A DNA stretch of 64,000 bases from Gilvimarinus xylanilyticus (GTDB lineage Bacteria; Pseudomonadota; Gammaproteobacteria; Pseudomonadales; Cellvibrionaceae). The DNA is taken from the NCBI RefSeq assembly GCF_024195295.1, contig NZ_JAMFTH010000004.1, positions 1 to 64,000 of the forward strand. The letters are read 5' to 3'. Of the stretch, positions 16,142 through 24,704 are shown one piece after another. Position numbers and translations under genes: made by a program. Each line of letters begins with the position of its first letter. Positions within the stretch are counted from its first letter, which is position 1. The notes under the pieces are model-generated. The model was not told the DNA's origin. It made no database searches and saw only the letters and a program-made list of their open reading frames with translations.

Positions 16142-17755
16142 ATGCATCACTCCTCCACCATAACTGAATCTAAACTAACCCGTGAAAAACAGATCCAAAG
16201 ACTCATTCTGGGCTGCTTTAACGCCCAAAAGTACTTGAATGACCCGCCACACCTTTCCCCCTTGCTTCCCACTTCTTACGTCGCTTATAACCAGAGCACT
16301 GCCAAAATAGATACCCGTACAATAAAGATCTTTTTGGTATACATTGATTTCGGTCTAGTAGGGACTTTTGAAGCCACTATCGACGGTCTCATAATCACCA
16401 ATCTGAGCCCCCGAGTATGGGGCGATTACCCCGAAGGCCGCACCTTATTGAGGCATGGTGATGTAGAAAACCAGTTTCGATTCCCTTTTTTTGAGTCGCT
16501 GGACTTAGAGCGTGATTGCCGACGCATGGGCTTCGAGGTGGACGAGGATGACGTCTTAACCATCGCGGCTATAACTCTGGAACCTCTTAATGAGAAGCTT
16601 CAAGTCCTGGCTAGCGACCAAGTGGACCTTAAGCCTCTCTACATGTCGCCTGCCTCTTCGAAGCAAGAGAGAAACTCAATAGACCATAATGTAAAGCCAA
16701 GACTTTTAGTGCTCGATGTAGACAATACTTTGCTGAGTACGCATGCCTTCGATGCGGAAGTCGCGCTCGCAAGTGGTTCTAAACTAACGGCTGAAGGCTA
16801 CCTTGAACTACTCCCGTCGGGTGGTGTGATCCCGTTCGATGAGTTGCCTGCTAAAACCTATCCAAGACCCCATCTTAAGCTCTTCATCACTGCGGTTCAG
16901 GCAATGGGCTATGATTTGGCCATATGCACAACCGCGACCCGAGAATACATCGATCGAATGCTGCCTCTGTGCGGCATAGATTTAACCGAATTCTCAGTCA
17001 TAAAAACACGCGAAGACCTGACTTTCCGTGGCAGTAGAATAATAAAAGATATACGAATGTATGCTGAATATGGATACGATATCGATCAGATTGTGGTCAT
17101 AGATGACCGACGAGACGTCTACTATAACTCCGAAAATTTATTGTTAATCAAAGAGTTTTTGGCGTACAGCGAAGCTTATAAGGATGATCAGGAGCTACTC
17201 ATAATGCTCAAGAAACTTGAGTATCTTGGATATCGATCCTTACCCGAGCTTAGAAAGGAAATAGGTGCTTACGAATATCGCGAGAGACAGCTCGAAAAAT
17301 TGCTGAGACGCTGTTTCAAAGCAGATAAGCACGTTGCCGGATACGAGCGTTACCATCCTACACTGATACGCCAAAGAAGCTTCGATCTGGATTTCTACTA
17401 TCATGATAACGAGGCAAATAATCTTGTCGACGAAATGACAACATTTTTCGTTTACATTGATTATGGCCTTGTAGGCCTGATTAAGATTCACGAAAATGGC
17501 TACTTAGTCGACAACCTCTGTCCGAACATATGGAAAAATATCCCAGGCGGTAAGTCTCAAGTCAATCTGGGTGAGCTTGAAGCTAAGAATGTCTTGTCAG
17601 GACTCGATGAGGGTGAAGCGAGTAAAATCTGCAAGGACTTGGGTTATGAAGAGTATAGTAATGATATCTTAAGAGCGGCAGCGATCTCCCTACTGCCGCT
17701 TTCGGGTAATATGCACGTGCTGGCATATTTCAGCCTTTTTGACGATGAATTCTAG
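16142..17755 (+). CDS. HAD phosphatase (FCP1-like) between two copies of a new domain
   Basis: The 537-aa protein has an FCP1/NIF-type HAD phosphatase in the middle. Motif I is LDVDNTLLST with D192 and D194, motif II is the T263 region ICTTATREY, and the acidic motif is VVIDDRRDVY (321-322). It is flanked by two related ~145-residue units. Residues 14-158 begin REKQIQRLILGCF and contain VYIDFGLVG and NLSPRVW. Residues 380-537 begin RERQLEKLLRRCF and contain VYIDYGLVG and NLCPNIW. Both end with ITLEPLN/ISLLPLS and LQVLA/MHVLA. I do not know this domain. AGAGG lies 6 bp before the ATG. Substrate unknown; neighbours are two other phosphatase-type genes. Confidence 0.75.
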   Translation: MHHSSTITESKLTREKQIQRLILGCFNAQKYLNDPPHLSPLLPTSYVAYNQSTAKIDTRTIKIFLVYIDFGLVGTFEATIDGLIITNLSPRVWGDYPEGRTLLRHGDVENQFRFPFFESLDLERDCRRMGFEVDEDDVLTIAAITLEPLNEKLQVLASDQVDLKPLYMSPASSKQERNSIDHNVKPRLLVLDVDNTLLSTHAFDAEVALASGSKLTAEGYLELLPSGGVIPFDELPAKTYPRPHLKLFITAVQAMGYDLAICTTATREYIDRMLPLCGIDLTEFSVIKTREDLTFRGSRIIKDIRMYAEYGYDIDQIVVIDDRRDVYYNSENLLLIKEFLAYSEAYKDDQELLIMLKKLEYLGYRSLPELRKEIGAYEYRERQLEKLLRRCFKADKHVAGYERYHPTLIRQRSFDLDFYYHDNEANNLVDEMTTFFVYIDYGLVGLIKIHENGYLVDNLCPNIWKNIPGGKSQVNLGELEAKNVLSGLDEGEASKICKDLGYEEYSNDILRAAAISLLPLSGNMHVLAYFSLFDDEF

Positions 17756-17881
17756 CTCCATAAATGTATTTCGCGATCCGGCGTCGGAATCATTGAGAGA
17801 TTTTTGTGCATGACATTGCATCTGGTTTTGTCTCGATTAAGGCTGCATGCTGAATTGGAAAAATATGGCAGGTAAAGACAA

Positions 17882-18376
17882 ATGATGTCTATGAACTCAG
17901 TAAATGAGAAAAGGATTGTGTATATTGACATGGACCATGTGCTCTGTGATTACAATGCAGGGTATAAAGCTCATCAGGAAAAATACCCAGACTTAAAGTA
18001 CCCACAGAGTCAACCCGGACTTTACCAGAGCTTGAGTCCAATGCCTGGCGCGATTGAAACCTACGCATGGCTGGACAACCATCCCCAGCTGTCGGTTTAT
18101 ATTTTGACCTCACCCTCGATTAAAAATCCGCATTGTTACAGTGAAAAAAGAATCTGGGTAGAGCAGTACTTGGGTTTTGAAGCCGTAAACCAGCTGATTA
18201 TCACACCCCATAAAAACCTCAATAAAGGGCACTATTTAATCGACGATAATATTAAAGGAAAAGGGCAGGATGAATTTGAAGGAGAGCTCATACACTTTGG
18301 ATCAGAGCGCTTTCCTGATTGGCCATCTGTTCGTAAATATTTTTCCGAGAGATATTCTTTGGTAGATAATTTATAA
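17882..18376 (+). CDS. 5'(3')-deoxyribonucleotidase-like HAD protein
   Basis: A 164-aa HAD hydrolase of the NT5C type, which removes phosphate from (deoxy)nucleoside monophosphates. Motif I is VYIDMDHVLCDY with D16 and D18; most relatives have DMDGVLAD, so His and Cys are unusual here. The cap follows, with PGAIETYAWL and motif II ILTSPS. The motif III lysine is in EKRIWVEQYLGF, and motif IV is YLIDDNIKG. The length matches the short bacterial NT5C group. It starts 126 bp after the HAD gene on the same strand, so the two may share a transcript. Confidence 0.8.
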   Translation: MMSMNSVNEKRIVYIDMDHVLCDYNAGYKAHQEKYPDLKYPQSQPGLYQSLSPMPGAIETYAWLDNHPQLSVYILTSPSIKNPHCYSEKRIWVEQYLGFEAVNQLIITPHKNLNKGHYLIDDNIKGKGQDEFEGELIHFGSERFPDWPSVRKYFSERYSLVDNL

Positions 18377-18473
18377 TCAGGTGCCAACCATATTGCCAGT
18401 ATTTATGGGTATTCAGAATCCGTGAGGCGACACATGGGTGCATGGAGACGGTTTTCGATTTTGAAGTCTGTCG

Positions 18474-19220
18474 TTATACCTCTAGCACCAACCGCGAATC
18501 AAAGTCCGGGTTCCTTTCTTCCGGATAGCCTCTCGGGTTGCACGCGACTCTACACCCTCCAATACGATATGATGAAGAATTATGCATGTGCCCGTGAACC
18601 CATAGATCGGGATTATTTTTATTTATAAAACCCTCTAAGTCAGAAGCATATGCCGAGGTTACGACATCACCCCGGTGCAGGTCTGCGACGGATCTTTCTG
18701 ATGGGGCGTGATGGGTAACAACCACATTCTTAGTGGCTTTACTTGATTGCAATCGCTCTCCAAGCCATTCGAGTGACTCACGGTGTATGAGTGCTGCATC
18801 CATTGAGCGCAACTTGCTGTATCTTGGAGAAACCCGAATTTTTTTGAAGTCGTTCATAAGCTGCTGGCATTGGGCGCCTGCTAGTCTCGGGTCGCCATAA
18901 ATTGCAAAGTCGGTCCAGAGCGTACAGCCAAGAAAATTGACCCCATCAATTTCTATACTTTCATTTTCAAGGAGATGAATATTGGTCCCCTTGCATATCT
19001 CACGCATGTCATCAATATGCTTGGGATAAGCTTTTCCATAAAACTCATGATTACCCAGAACATAGATAACAGGCTTGTCTCGGATCACCTCCAGCGCCCA
19101 CTTTATGCCTCTGTCCTTTACGTGAATGTCACCGGCGAGCAGCACGACATCACAGTCAGTGGGCTCATAGTCAAACGTTTCGAACTCCAGATGTAGATCA
19201 CTCAAAAGTTGTATCTTCAT
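18474..19220 (-). CDS. Metallophosphoesterase
   Basis: A 248-aa calcineurin-like phosphoesterase with all metal motifs: SDLHLEF (D8, H10), LAGDIH, GNHEFYG, VVTHHAPS and HGHMHNS. It has no signal peptide, so it acts in the cytoplasm. The start is placed at the ATG at 19220 (MKIQLLSDLH) with GAGAG upstream; the in-frame TTG 12 bp earlier is less likely. The substrate (cyclic nucleotide, nucleic acid end, phosphoprotein) is not predictable. It converges with the nucleotidase gene, with about 100 bp between them. Confidence 0.88.
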   Translation of the reverse strand: MKIQLLSDLHLEFETFDYEPTDCDVVLLAGDIHVKDRGIKWALEVIRDKPVIYVLGNHEFYGKAYPKHIDDMREICKGTNIHLLENESIEIDGVNFLGCTLWTDFAIYGDPRLAGAQCQQLMNDFKKIRVSPRYSKLRSMDAALIHRESLEWLGERLQSSKATKNVVVTHHAPSERSVADLHRGDVVTSAYASDLEGFINKNNPDLWVHGHMHNSSSYRIGGCRVACNPRGYPEERNPDFDSRLVLEV

Positions 19221-19305
19221 TGCATCTCTCAAGTTTGTGCTGAATCACCTAAATAACCTACAGGGGCTAGAAAAGTAATGTGTCGTTTAGATGATGGCGT
19301 TTACA

Positions 19306-20559
19306 TTAACATTGAATCCTGGGTAGCGCATTCCAACTGGTCGTATAGCTAGGCGAGCGGTAGCTCTGCCGCATCGCCCATTTCTTCTTTACGCCCTCGG
19401 CCGCTGTGTGCACGCTGCCGGTGCCGTATTTTGCGTTAATGCTGTCCATCACACTCATCAGCGCATCGGCCTTGGGTGGCTGCGCTGGGGTGAACATGTC
19501 CGATTGCAGATAGGTTTTATCGACGATGTCCACCAAGCCCACGCCAGACTTTAAAAACTGATACCCTTCTTTAAACAGGTGTTTGGCTCCGCGTTGGGCG
19601 GCGGCCACGATTAGCCGTGTGTCATCTGTGGGATAGGGTAGCTGTATCGTGCAGCTGCGGGCGTAGTGGTTTTTATCAAAGGGTGAAGTCTGCAAAAACA
19701 CATGAATAAGCTTCACCAAATGCTTTTGCTTTCGCAGCTTTACAGCCGCCCGGGTAGCGTACAAAGCGGTCGCCTGGAGTACCGGCGGTAAGGCAGTGGC
19801 TTTTTCGCCAAACGAACGGGTGCAGTAAATCTGTTTTTTGGCCGGTGGCGCTTCTTCCAGCTCCAGGCAGCTAACGCCGTTTAGCTCCTCTATCGTGCGC
19901 TCCAGACAGACGGAGAACCGCTTGCGCAGCCACTTCACATCGGCATTTGAAAGCTCCCAGGCGGTGTTAATGCCCAAGTACCGTAGTTGCTTGCCCAGTC
20001 TTCGCCCCACACCCCAAATGTCTTCAATATCGGCGCGTTTCAGTAGCCACTGTCGCTGTGTCTCGGTGCTGACCACACACACATGCTCTAGCGCGTGCAC
20101 CTTCTTCGCGGCGCGGTTGGCTAGCTTGGCCAAGGTTTTACTGCTGGCCATGCCCACGCCCACTGGTATACGCACATCGCGCCATACAGCGTTCTTCATC
20201 GTGTGCCCTAGGGCTTTTAAATCACCGTCAGCGGCCCAGGGGCGTACAAAAACTTCATCAATGCTGTATACCTCTATTTCGGCGGCGTACTGGCGCAAGG
20301 TGGTTACGACTCGGCTAGATAAGTCCCCGTATAACGGGTAATTACTGCTAAAGACCGCCACCTTGTGTTTGCGCAGCAAATGATCCACCTTCCAGACGGG
20401 CTCTAGGTCCGGTATGCCCAGGGCTTTGGCCTCTTTGCTGCGGGCGACGATAAAGCCATCGTTATTGCTTAGTACCACCACGGGGCGGCCTCGCAGATCC
20501 GGCCGGAACACCTGCTCGCAACTGGCGTAAAAGCTATTGCAATCAACCAGCGCAAACAC
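19306..20559 (-). CDS. umuC: Error-prone DNA polymerase V subunit UmuC
   Basis: A 417-aa Y-family polymerase close to E. coli UmuC in size. It begins [15 protein letters not shown] and has the catalytic pair D101-E102 in YSIDEVF (commonly YSIDEAF). The helix-hairpin-helix thumb region [12 protein letters not shown] follows, then the C-terminal little-finger domain. The gene overlaps umuD by 17 bp and is co-expressed with it. It performs translesion synthesis during the SOS response, raising mutation. Carriage of umuDC on mobile elements is well known. Confidence 0.97.
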   Translation of the reverse strand: MFALVDCNSFYASCEQVFRPDLRGRPVVVLSNNDGFIVARSKEAKALGIPDLEPVWKVDHLLRKHKVAVFSSNYPLYGDLSSRVVTTLRQYAAEIEVYSIDEVFVRPWAADGDLKALGHTMKNAVWRDVRIPVGVGMASSKTLAKLANRAAKKVHALEHVCVVSTETQRQWLLKRADIEDIWGVGRRLGKQLRYLGINTAWELSNADVKWLRKRFSVCLERTIEELNGVSCLELEEAPPAKKQIYCTRSFGEKATALPPVLQATALYATRAAVKLRKQKHLVKLIHVFLQTSPFDKNHYARSCTIQLPYPTDDTRLIVAAAQRGAKHLFKEGYQFLKSGVGLVDIVDKTYLQSDMFTPAQPPKADALMSVMDSINAKYGTGSVHTAAEGVKKKWAMRQSYRSPSYTTSWNALPRIQC

Positions 20560-20971
20560 GGTGGTACCTGATGGATGCTATTACCACGCCCTCAACCACC
20601 AGCTCAGTGTCGCCGGTGCAGGGGATGGGTGGAAAGTCATTATTGCCGGACAGCAAACGCCCCAAGCGCGTATCCAGTACCTTGCAGGTCAACTCGCCGT
20701 TAACCGCCGCAATCACCACATCTCCATGGTGGGCCTCCAGTGACCGATCTACGACCAGTAGATCCCCATCGTAAATGCCCAGCTGCAGCATCGAGTCCCC
20801 CTGGGCCCGGGCGTAGTAGGTAGCCGCCGGGTGGCGAATCAGGTGCTCGTTCAAATCCAGCGGCTGCTCAATGTAGTCGTCCGCTGGACTCGGGAAGCCC
20901 GCTCGTACACGATGGGTAAACAGGTGCAGGGGCAAGCGGCTTAGCGGCTCTCTAACCGGTATAATCTTCAT
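20543..20971 (-). CDS. umuD: UmuD, self-cleaving Pol V subunit
   Basis: The 142-aa S24-family peptidase matches E. coli UmuD at its key positions. The cleavage site is A24-G25 before FPSP, the nucleophile is S60 in GDSM, and the general base is K97 (LTCKVLD). RecA-stimulated self-cleavage yields UmuD', which pairs with UmuC. The ATG at 20971 is chosen; a TTG 9 bp upstream is possible. A LexA box lies 10 bp upstream of the gene and can overlap its promoter. Confidence 0.96.
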   Translation of the reverse strand: MKIIPVREPLSRLPLHLFTHRVRAGFPSPADDYIEQPLDLNEHLIRHPAATYYARAQGDSMLQLGIYDGDLLVVDRSLEAHHGDVVIAAVNGELTCKVLDTRLGRLLSGNNDFPPIPCTGDTELVVEGVVIASIRYHRVCAG

Positions 20972-20980
20972 AGTGACCAA

Positions 20981-21000
20981 TACTGTAAATATATACAGTA
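20981..21000. promoter_or_regulatory. LexA (SOS) box shared by umuDC and the SRAP relic
   Basis: TACTGTAAATATATACAGTA fits the gammaproteobacterial SOS consensus CTGT-N8-ACAG exactly (20983-20998) with AT-rich centre. It lies between divergent umuD (minus) and the decayed SRAP gene (plus, ATG at 21038), so one box once controlled both. Confidence 0.95.
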
Positions 21001-21037
21001 TATCGGCAAAGGCTCAGACAGCGTCAAGGGGTTTTAC

Positions 21038-21300
21038 ATGTGCGGGCGAATATTCGTGGATCAGACGCCAGGGCGGCAGACATGCTCAGGGTGTTGGACT
21101 TGGGGCATGACCAGCTGCCTACCCAAAACAATCTGGCCCCCAACGAGCCGGTACCGGTAATCTTTACCCATGATGGTGGCTATGACCTGACCCTATGTGC
21201 TGGTGGCTCCACCCAGCTTGGCCACCCGAGCAGACAAAGGCCCGGTTCAATACCGGCGGGGCATAGTACTCGCGGCAGGCTATGTGGAATTGCAGGGGTT
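21038..21300 (+). pseudogene. Decayed SRAP (YedK/HMCES-like) gene
   Basis: The ATG at 21038 reads MCGRIFVD, the invariant start of SRAP proteins whose Cys2 caps abasic sites in single-stranded DNA. The frame then shifts: LPTQNNLAPNEPVPVIF appears in another frame, ARFNTGGA (relative of the FNARAE motif) in a third, and RRGIVLAAGYVELQ (relative of RRCLIPADGYYEW) in yet another. Large parts between motifs are missing and the C-terminus is absent. The gene is therefore dead. It was SOS-controlled through the LexA box it shares with umuD, a common arrangement. Confidence 0.85.
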
Positions 21301-21404
21301 GTTACTCCTTTGAAAAAGGCATTTATACTTGATCGAACCTGAGTTGAAACCCCAGAAGTATCTAGCGACATTGACTGGAATCTCGTTCACCGATTGGCGT
21401 AATT

Positions 21405-21755
21405 ATGAGCATACCAACACCCGTATTCGGCTTACTCATCGAATACTTTGAAACCGGAACCGAAGGCGTAGTCTGGGCACTGCAGCAGGATGGCACCGCT
21501 GGCTACGAAGGCCTGATTATTTTGGAGCCTGGTGATCAGGTTGACATCTTTAACCATAATGGCCAGAAGGTTTATGGCGGTATTATTGTGCCCGACTATT
21601 CTATTGGGGCTAGGCAAAGACCTGGCTCGACTATTTCTCAGCCAGTAGCGCTAGGAAGGTGGGCGCACTGGATTCAGTCAGGATTTGAGCCTGATGTCTG
21701 GGCTGAATACTTCTGTTCTGGCAGGTTTCGCGGTGCAATTTATAAGCGCGCGTGA
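21405..21755 (+). CDS. Small hypothetical protein
   Basis: A 116-aa soluble protein with no signal peptide or membrane segment. It is rich in Gly and aromatic residues, with stretches such as EGVVWALQQDG, LEPGDQVDIFN and WAHWIQSGFEPDVWAEYF that suggest a compact beta-rich fold. I do not recognise a family. There is no clear ribosome site. It is called because its composition is protein-like and no other frame competes. Confidence 0.55.
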   Translation: MSIPTPVFGLLIEYFETGTEGVVWALQQDGTAGYEGLIILEPGDQVDIFNHNGQKVYGGIIVPDYSIGARQRPGSTISQPVALGRWAHWIQSGFEPDVWAEYFCSGRFRGAIYKRA

Positions 21756-22606
21756 AACACGTAAATAGGCATGATATTGGTCTTCAATTGACTCCAGTAA
21801 TGCCGGGATATCCCGTAAACTACCTAAAATTATCTCCAGTTTGCGTAATTACACGTAGTGAAGGTAATCGCGGATAATTTGCAGCGTTGTCGTTGAGTAA
21901 AGAATAAAGAGCGCATAACTCTACGTTGTCTTAGGCGACGGGATCCGAAGGAGCGTCGGTTAGAGGATATTTCGATAGCAGAAACCTCACTCAAGATATG
22001 CCATTTTCGGCTATAGAAAGCGCATTTTGTATCAGTTTAAATATCACTTACTAGGGGCTAGTGGGGCGCGTTTCCTTTTGATTTATAAGGAAATTATCTT
22101 TTCCGTCCAAACCAAATGAAGATTATTACGTCATTTTTGTATCAGTTCCTATATCAGTTAACCGGACCTGCTATAAGAAACCATAATTTTGTATATTTCG
22201 TTCCAATCAGTACCCTCTAGTGTAGATTTGCGCGTCACCGACTTCAGAATGTATTGCTACGGTAGAGCATTTCTCTGGAGATGTAATTACAAAGCTCACC
22301 ACGAAAAACCTCAAATACAAGGAGTATGTTTTGTCTGGCAAGGCAAGTCACACGGCGGCAGATGTCTGGAGGAGCACGCATAGACATCTCCCTTATTTAA
22401 TCTTTATTCAATGGGAATCACTATGTAATCCCCAACCCTAAAAGCCTTAATAAGCCTTTGGCAATTCACAAAACTGACATACGGGCAAACAACCCAAGCA
22501 TCAAATATCCAGTCGCATGCTTGAGCAACCAACTAAGAACTAAACATTAAAGTCTCAAACTAGATTGCTCTGCACGGAGTTTAAACCGCGTAGAACGCTT
22601 TAGTCG
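21756..22606. other. Intergenic 850 bp with a short direct repeat
   Basis: AT-rich DNA with no convincing gene; a 64-codon frame at 22189-22383 has no features. TTTTGTATCAGTT occurs at about 22025 and again at about 22135, about 110 bp apart in direct orientation. It marks a change in content between the stress-type genes and the xylan operon and could be an old recombination junction. Confidence 0.4.
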
Positions 22607-23737
22607 CTAATCTTTCGACTGGAGTAAGACTGTAAACGAATCTTCTTCTTGCCAAAGCGCTCGAATCCAATCATTCTCCTGTATACGGGTATCGCCCCAC
22701 CCCTCACCCGCCCACAATACTTGGGAATCCCAGTCCGCATTGATATAGGCAAAAACACCAATGATATCGCTATGCTGTTCTAAATGATCGAAGACCGGTC
22801 GATACCAGCTATCCCACAGCTCAAGCGACTCGGATTTGGTAAGTTCGTCTAACTGAAATCCGCGCGGTGCAGCTTCGGCGATAAAGATAGGTTTTTGCTT
22901 GGCTTGGGCAAACTGGACGGTACCAAGCTTTGATGAGCCAAGCACTAGACCGGCGTCAAATATTGAATAGCCAATCCACTGCACATACTCGTCGCCGGGC
23001 CAGTAATCTTCCCACTTCGAAGCTGTGCTGGCCGGTGTCACTGAGCTCATCACGGTATTAAAGTTAGTCAACTCGTGGGCCAGGAAGGTATCCACAATGC
23101 GGCGGAAGGCTTGTTTGAAGGCAGTGGGATCGTAGTGGTTATGGGCCCCGTCAAACTCGTAACCCGGGCGCACGAAGAAAAACACCTCTGGATAGTCGCC
23201 AATAAAACGGGCTACTTGTTCGATACATGCGTCTTTATCACCATTGGCGGTGGCCACTTCCGAGTCGTTGTAGGCCATATCAATGGACAGGTGTATTCGC
23301 ACCCCCTCGAGCGTGCCCGAATCCAAATAATGCTTTAGATTAATAGGCCCCGCGCCGTAGTCTACAGTAGTGACTAAGCCGGGTAGTTCTGGTAAACAAT
23401 CAAAGCCAAAACCGATATAAGAAGTTATGCCCGCTGGTACACCCAGATGATCTATATAGCCATTACTGTAGGTGAAATTACCCCCGACAGAAGCGTTATC
23501 CTGGCCGACAAACAACCAAGTTTTGTCGGCCTCTGGGCGATAGACCGGAGGCATGGCTGAGACCGGCTCATGCGGTGTATCTGGCTCAAGCTCGGAGTTA
23601 GGCGTTTCGGGCGCATCGGACTCTGGTCCACTGGAGTACGGCCCGGCGGACCCACCCCCGGAACCGCCGCAAGCGCTCAAACTCAGCGCCAGCAAGGACA
23701 ATACGATCGAAGCAGCCTGAGCGTGTATTTTACACAT
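22607..23737 (-). CDS. GH26-like lipoprotein, probable beta-1,3-xylan enzyme
   Basis: A 376-aa surface or periplasmic lipoprotein with signal peptide and lipobox LSAC (Cys23), then a Gly/Ser/Pro-rich tether to about residue 70. The TIM-barrel domain resembles GH26. The acid/base candidate is E194 (VRPGYEFDG) and the nucleophile is E288 (FIAEAAPRG), 94 residues apart. Segments DYWPGDEYVQWIGYSIFD and AYINADWDSQ match the GH26 domain of the large protein at 48078, so the two are paralogues. It is last in the operon and overlaps the oxidoreductase by 8 bp; the ATG at 23737 is chosen over a GTG at 23755. It may act on shorter xylo-oligosaccharides; specificity is inferred from context. Confidence 0.8.
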   Translation of the reverse strand: MCKIHAQAASIVLSLLALSLSACGGSGGGSAGPYSSGPESDAPETPNSELEPDTPHEPVSAMPPVYRPEADKTWLFVGQDNASVGGNFTYSNGYIDHLGVPAGITSYIGFGFDCLPELPGLVTTVDYGAGPINLKHYLDSGTLEGVRIHLSIDMAYNDSEVATANGDKDACIEQVARFIGDYPEVFFFVRPGYEFDGAHNHYDPTAFKQAFRRIVDTFLAHELTNFNTVMSSVTPASTASKWEDYWPGDEYVQWIGYSIFDAGLVLGSSKLGTVQFAQAKQKPIFIAEAAPRGFQLDELTKSESLELWDSWYRPVFDHLEQHSDIIGVFAYINADWDSQVLWAGEGWGDTRIQENDWIRALWQEEDSFTVLLQSKD

Positions 23738-24704
23738 CGTCACAAAACGCCTCACGAATCATGGCCATTTGACGCTGAATGGCCAGACTGTCCCGCGCGG
23801 CCACCACCGAAGAGCCCGCCCTGCCGGCCAGCAAGTCATTGGTCACCGCTTGGGCCTCATAATGAAAGCCATCTGTCGCTCGCTCGTCCACGAAGTGATC
23901 GACTCGATCATCCAGCACATACAAAGACGCCTCGCGTGCGCGCCAAAAATCAGGGATGGCGATGTAACCCTCCTCACCGATAATGTACGCCCAATTTTGC
24001 AGTTTGCAGCGAAAGGAGGTGCCGAGCGTCGCGACCGCATCCGCATAATTGAACAACACCGCCAGATCGTCCTCTACTCCGTTGGGGGCATGGCGGGACA
24101 CTACCTGAACCTCGGTCGGGTCTTGTTTCATAAATAGCCACGCCAAAGCTACGGGATATACCCCCATCTCCAACAGACAACCGCCTGCCAATTTCGCATC
24201 GTACACGCGCTTTTTAGAATCAAAAGGAAGCTGAGGGTAACCAAAATCAGCTTTAATCTGGCAAATGCGACCAATGCGCCCTTCTTGCACCCAACGCAAA
24301 GCCGTCTGCACCGGTGGCAGAAAGTAAGTCCACATGGCTTCCATCAAATAGCCACCTGTGCGCTCGGCGACACGCTGTAACTCCTCGCACTCTTTGGGAG
24401 TTACCGTCATCGGCTTTTCGCACAGCACTGCTTTGCCATGCTCTAACGCGGCCTTGGCATGCTCAAAATGTAAGTTGTGAGGAGTTCCGATGTAAATCAC
24501 ATCGATGTCCGGATCAGTCAGGAGCCCCTCGTAGCCCTCATAAGCCTTGGCGATGCCATGCTCGCGGGCGAAGGCAGAAGCAATATCACCGTTGCGAGCT
24601 GCTACAGCGTGTATCACCGCGTTTTCAACGACGGCAAAGTCGCGGGCAAACTGTCCAACAATATTTCCCGCGCTCAGCAGCCCCCAATGAATGGGCCGGC
24701 TCAT
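23730..24704 (-). CDS. Gfo/Idh/MocA-family NAD(P)-dependent sugar oxidoreductase
   Basis: A 324-aa cytoplasmic dehydrogenase. The Rossmann domain starts HWGLLSAGNIVGQFARD, where the usual GxGxxG is altered to LSAGNI, as in the dimeric dihydrodiol/xylose dehydrogenase group. The catalytic-lysine motif is CEKPMTV, and GGCLLEMGVYPV matches the substrate-side helix of that group. It could oxidise D-xylose or a xylose derivative, parallel to the isomerase route encoded at 56714. It overlaps the MFS gene by 4 bp (ATGA type). Confidence 0.88.
   Translation of the reverse strand: MSRPIHWGLLSAGNIVGQFARDFAVVENAVIHAVAARNGDIASAFAREHGIAKAYEGYEGLLTDPDIDVIYIGTPHNLHFEHAKAALEHGKAVLCEKPMTVTPKECEELQRVAERTGGYLMEAMWTYFLPPVQTALRWVQEGRIGRICQIKADFGYPQLPFDSKKRVYDAKLAGGCLLEMGVYPVALAWLFMKQDPTEVQVVSRHAPNGVEDDLAVLFNYADAVATLGTSFRCKLQNWAYIIGEEGYIAIPDFWRAREASLYVLDDRVDHFVDERATDGFHYEAQAVTNDLLAGRAGSSVVAARDSLAIQRQMAMIREAFCDDV

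Noticed and set aside
22189-22383. 64-codon ORF in the 850-bp gap
   Set aside because: No ribosome site, no recognisable domain, and many Cys/His/Arg in a pattern typical of random frames.
22607-23737. GH26 beta-mannanase
   Set aside because: The GH26 fold includes mannanases, but no mannose genes are present and its paralogue at 48078 matches beta-1,3-xylanases.
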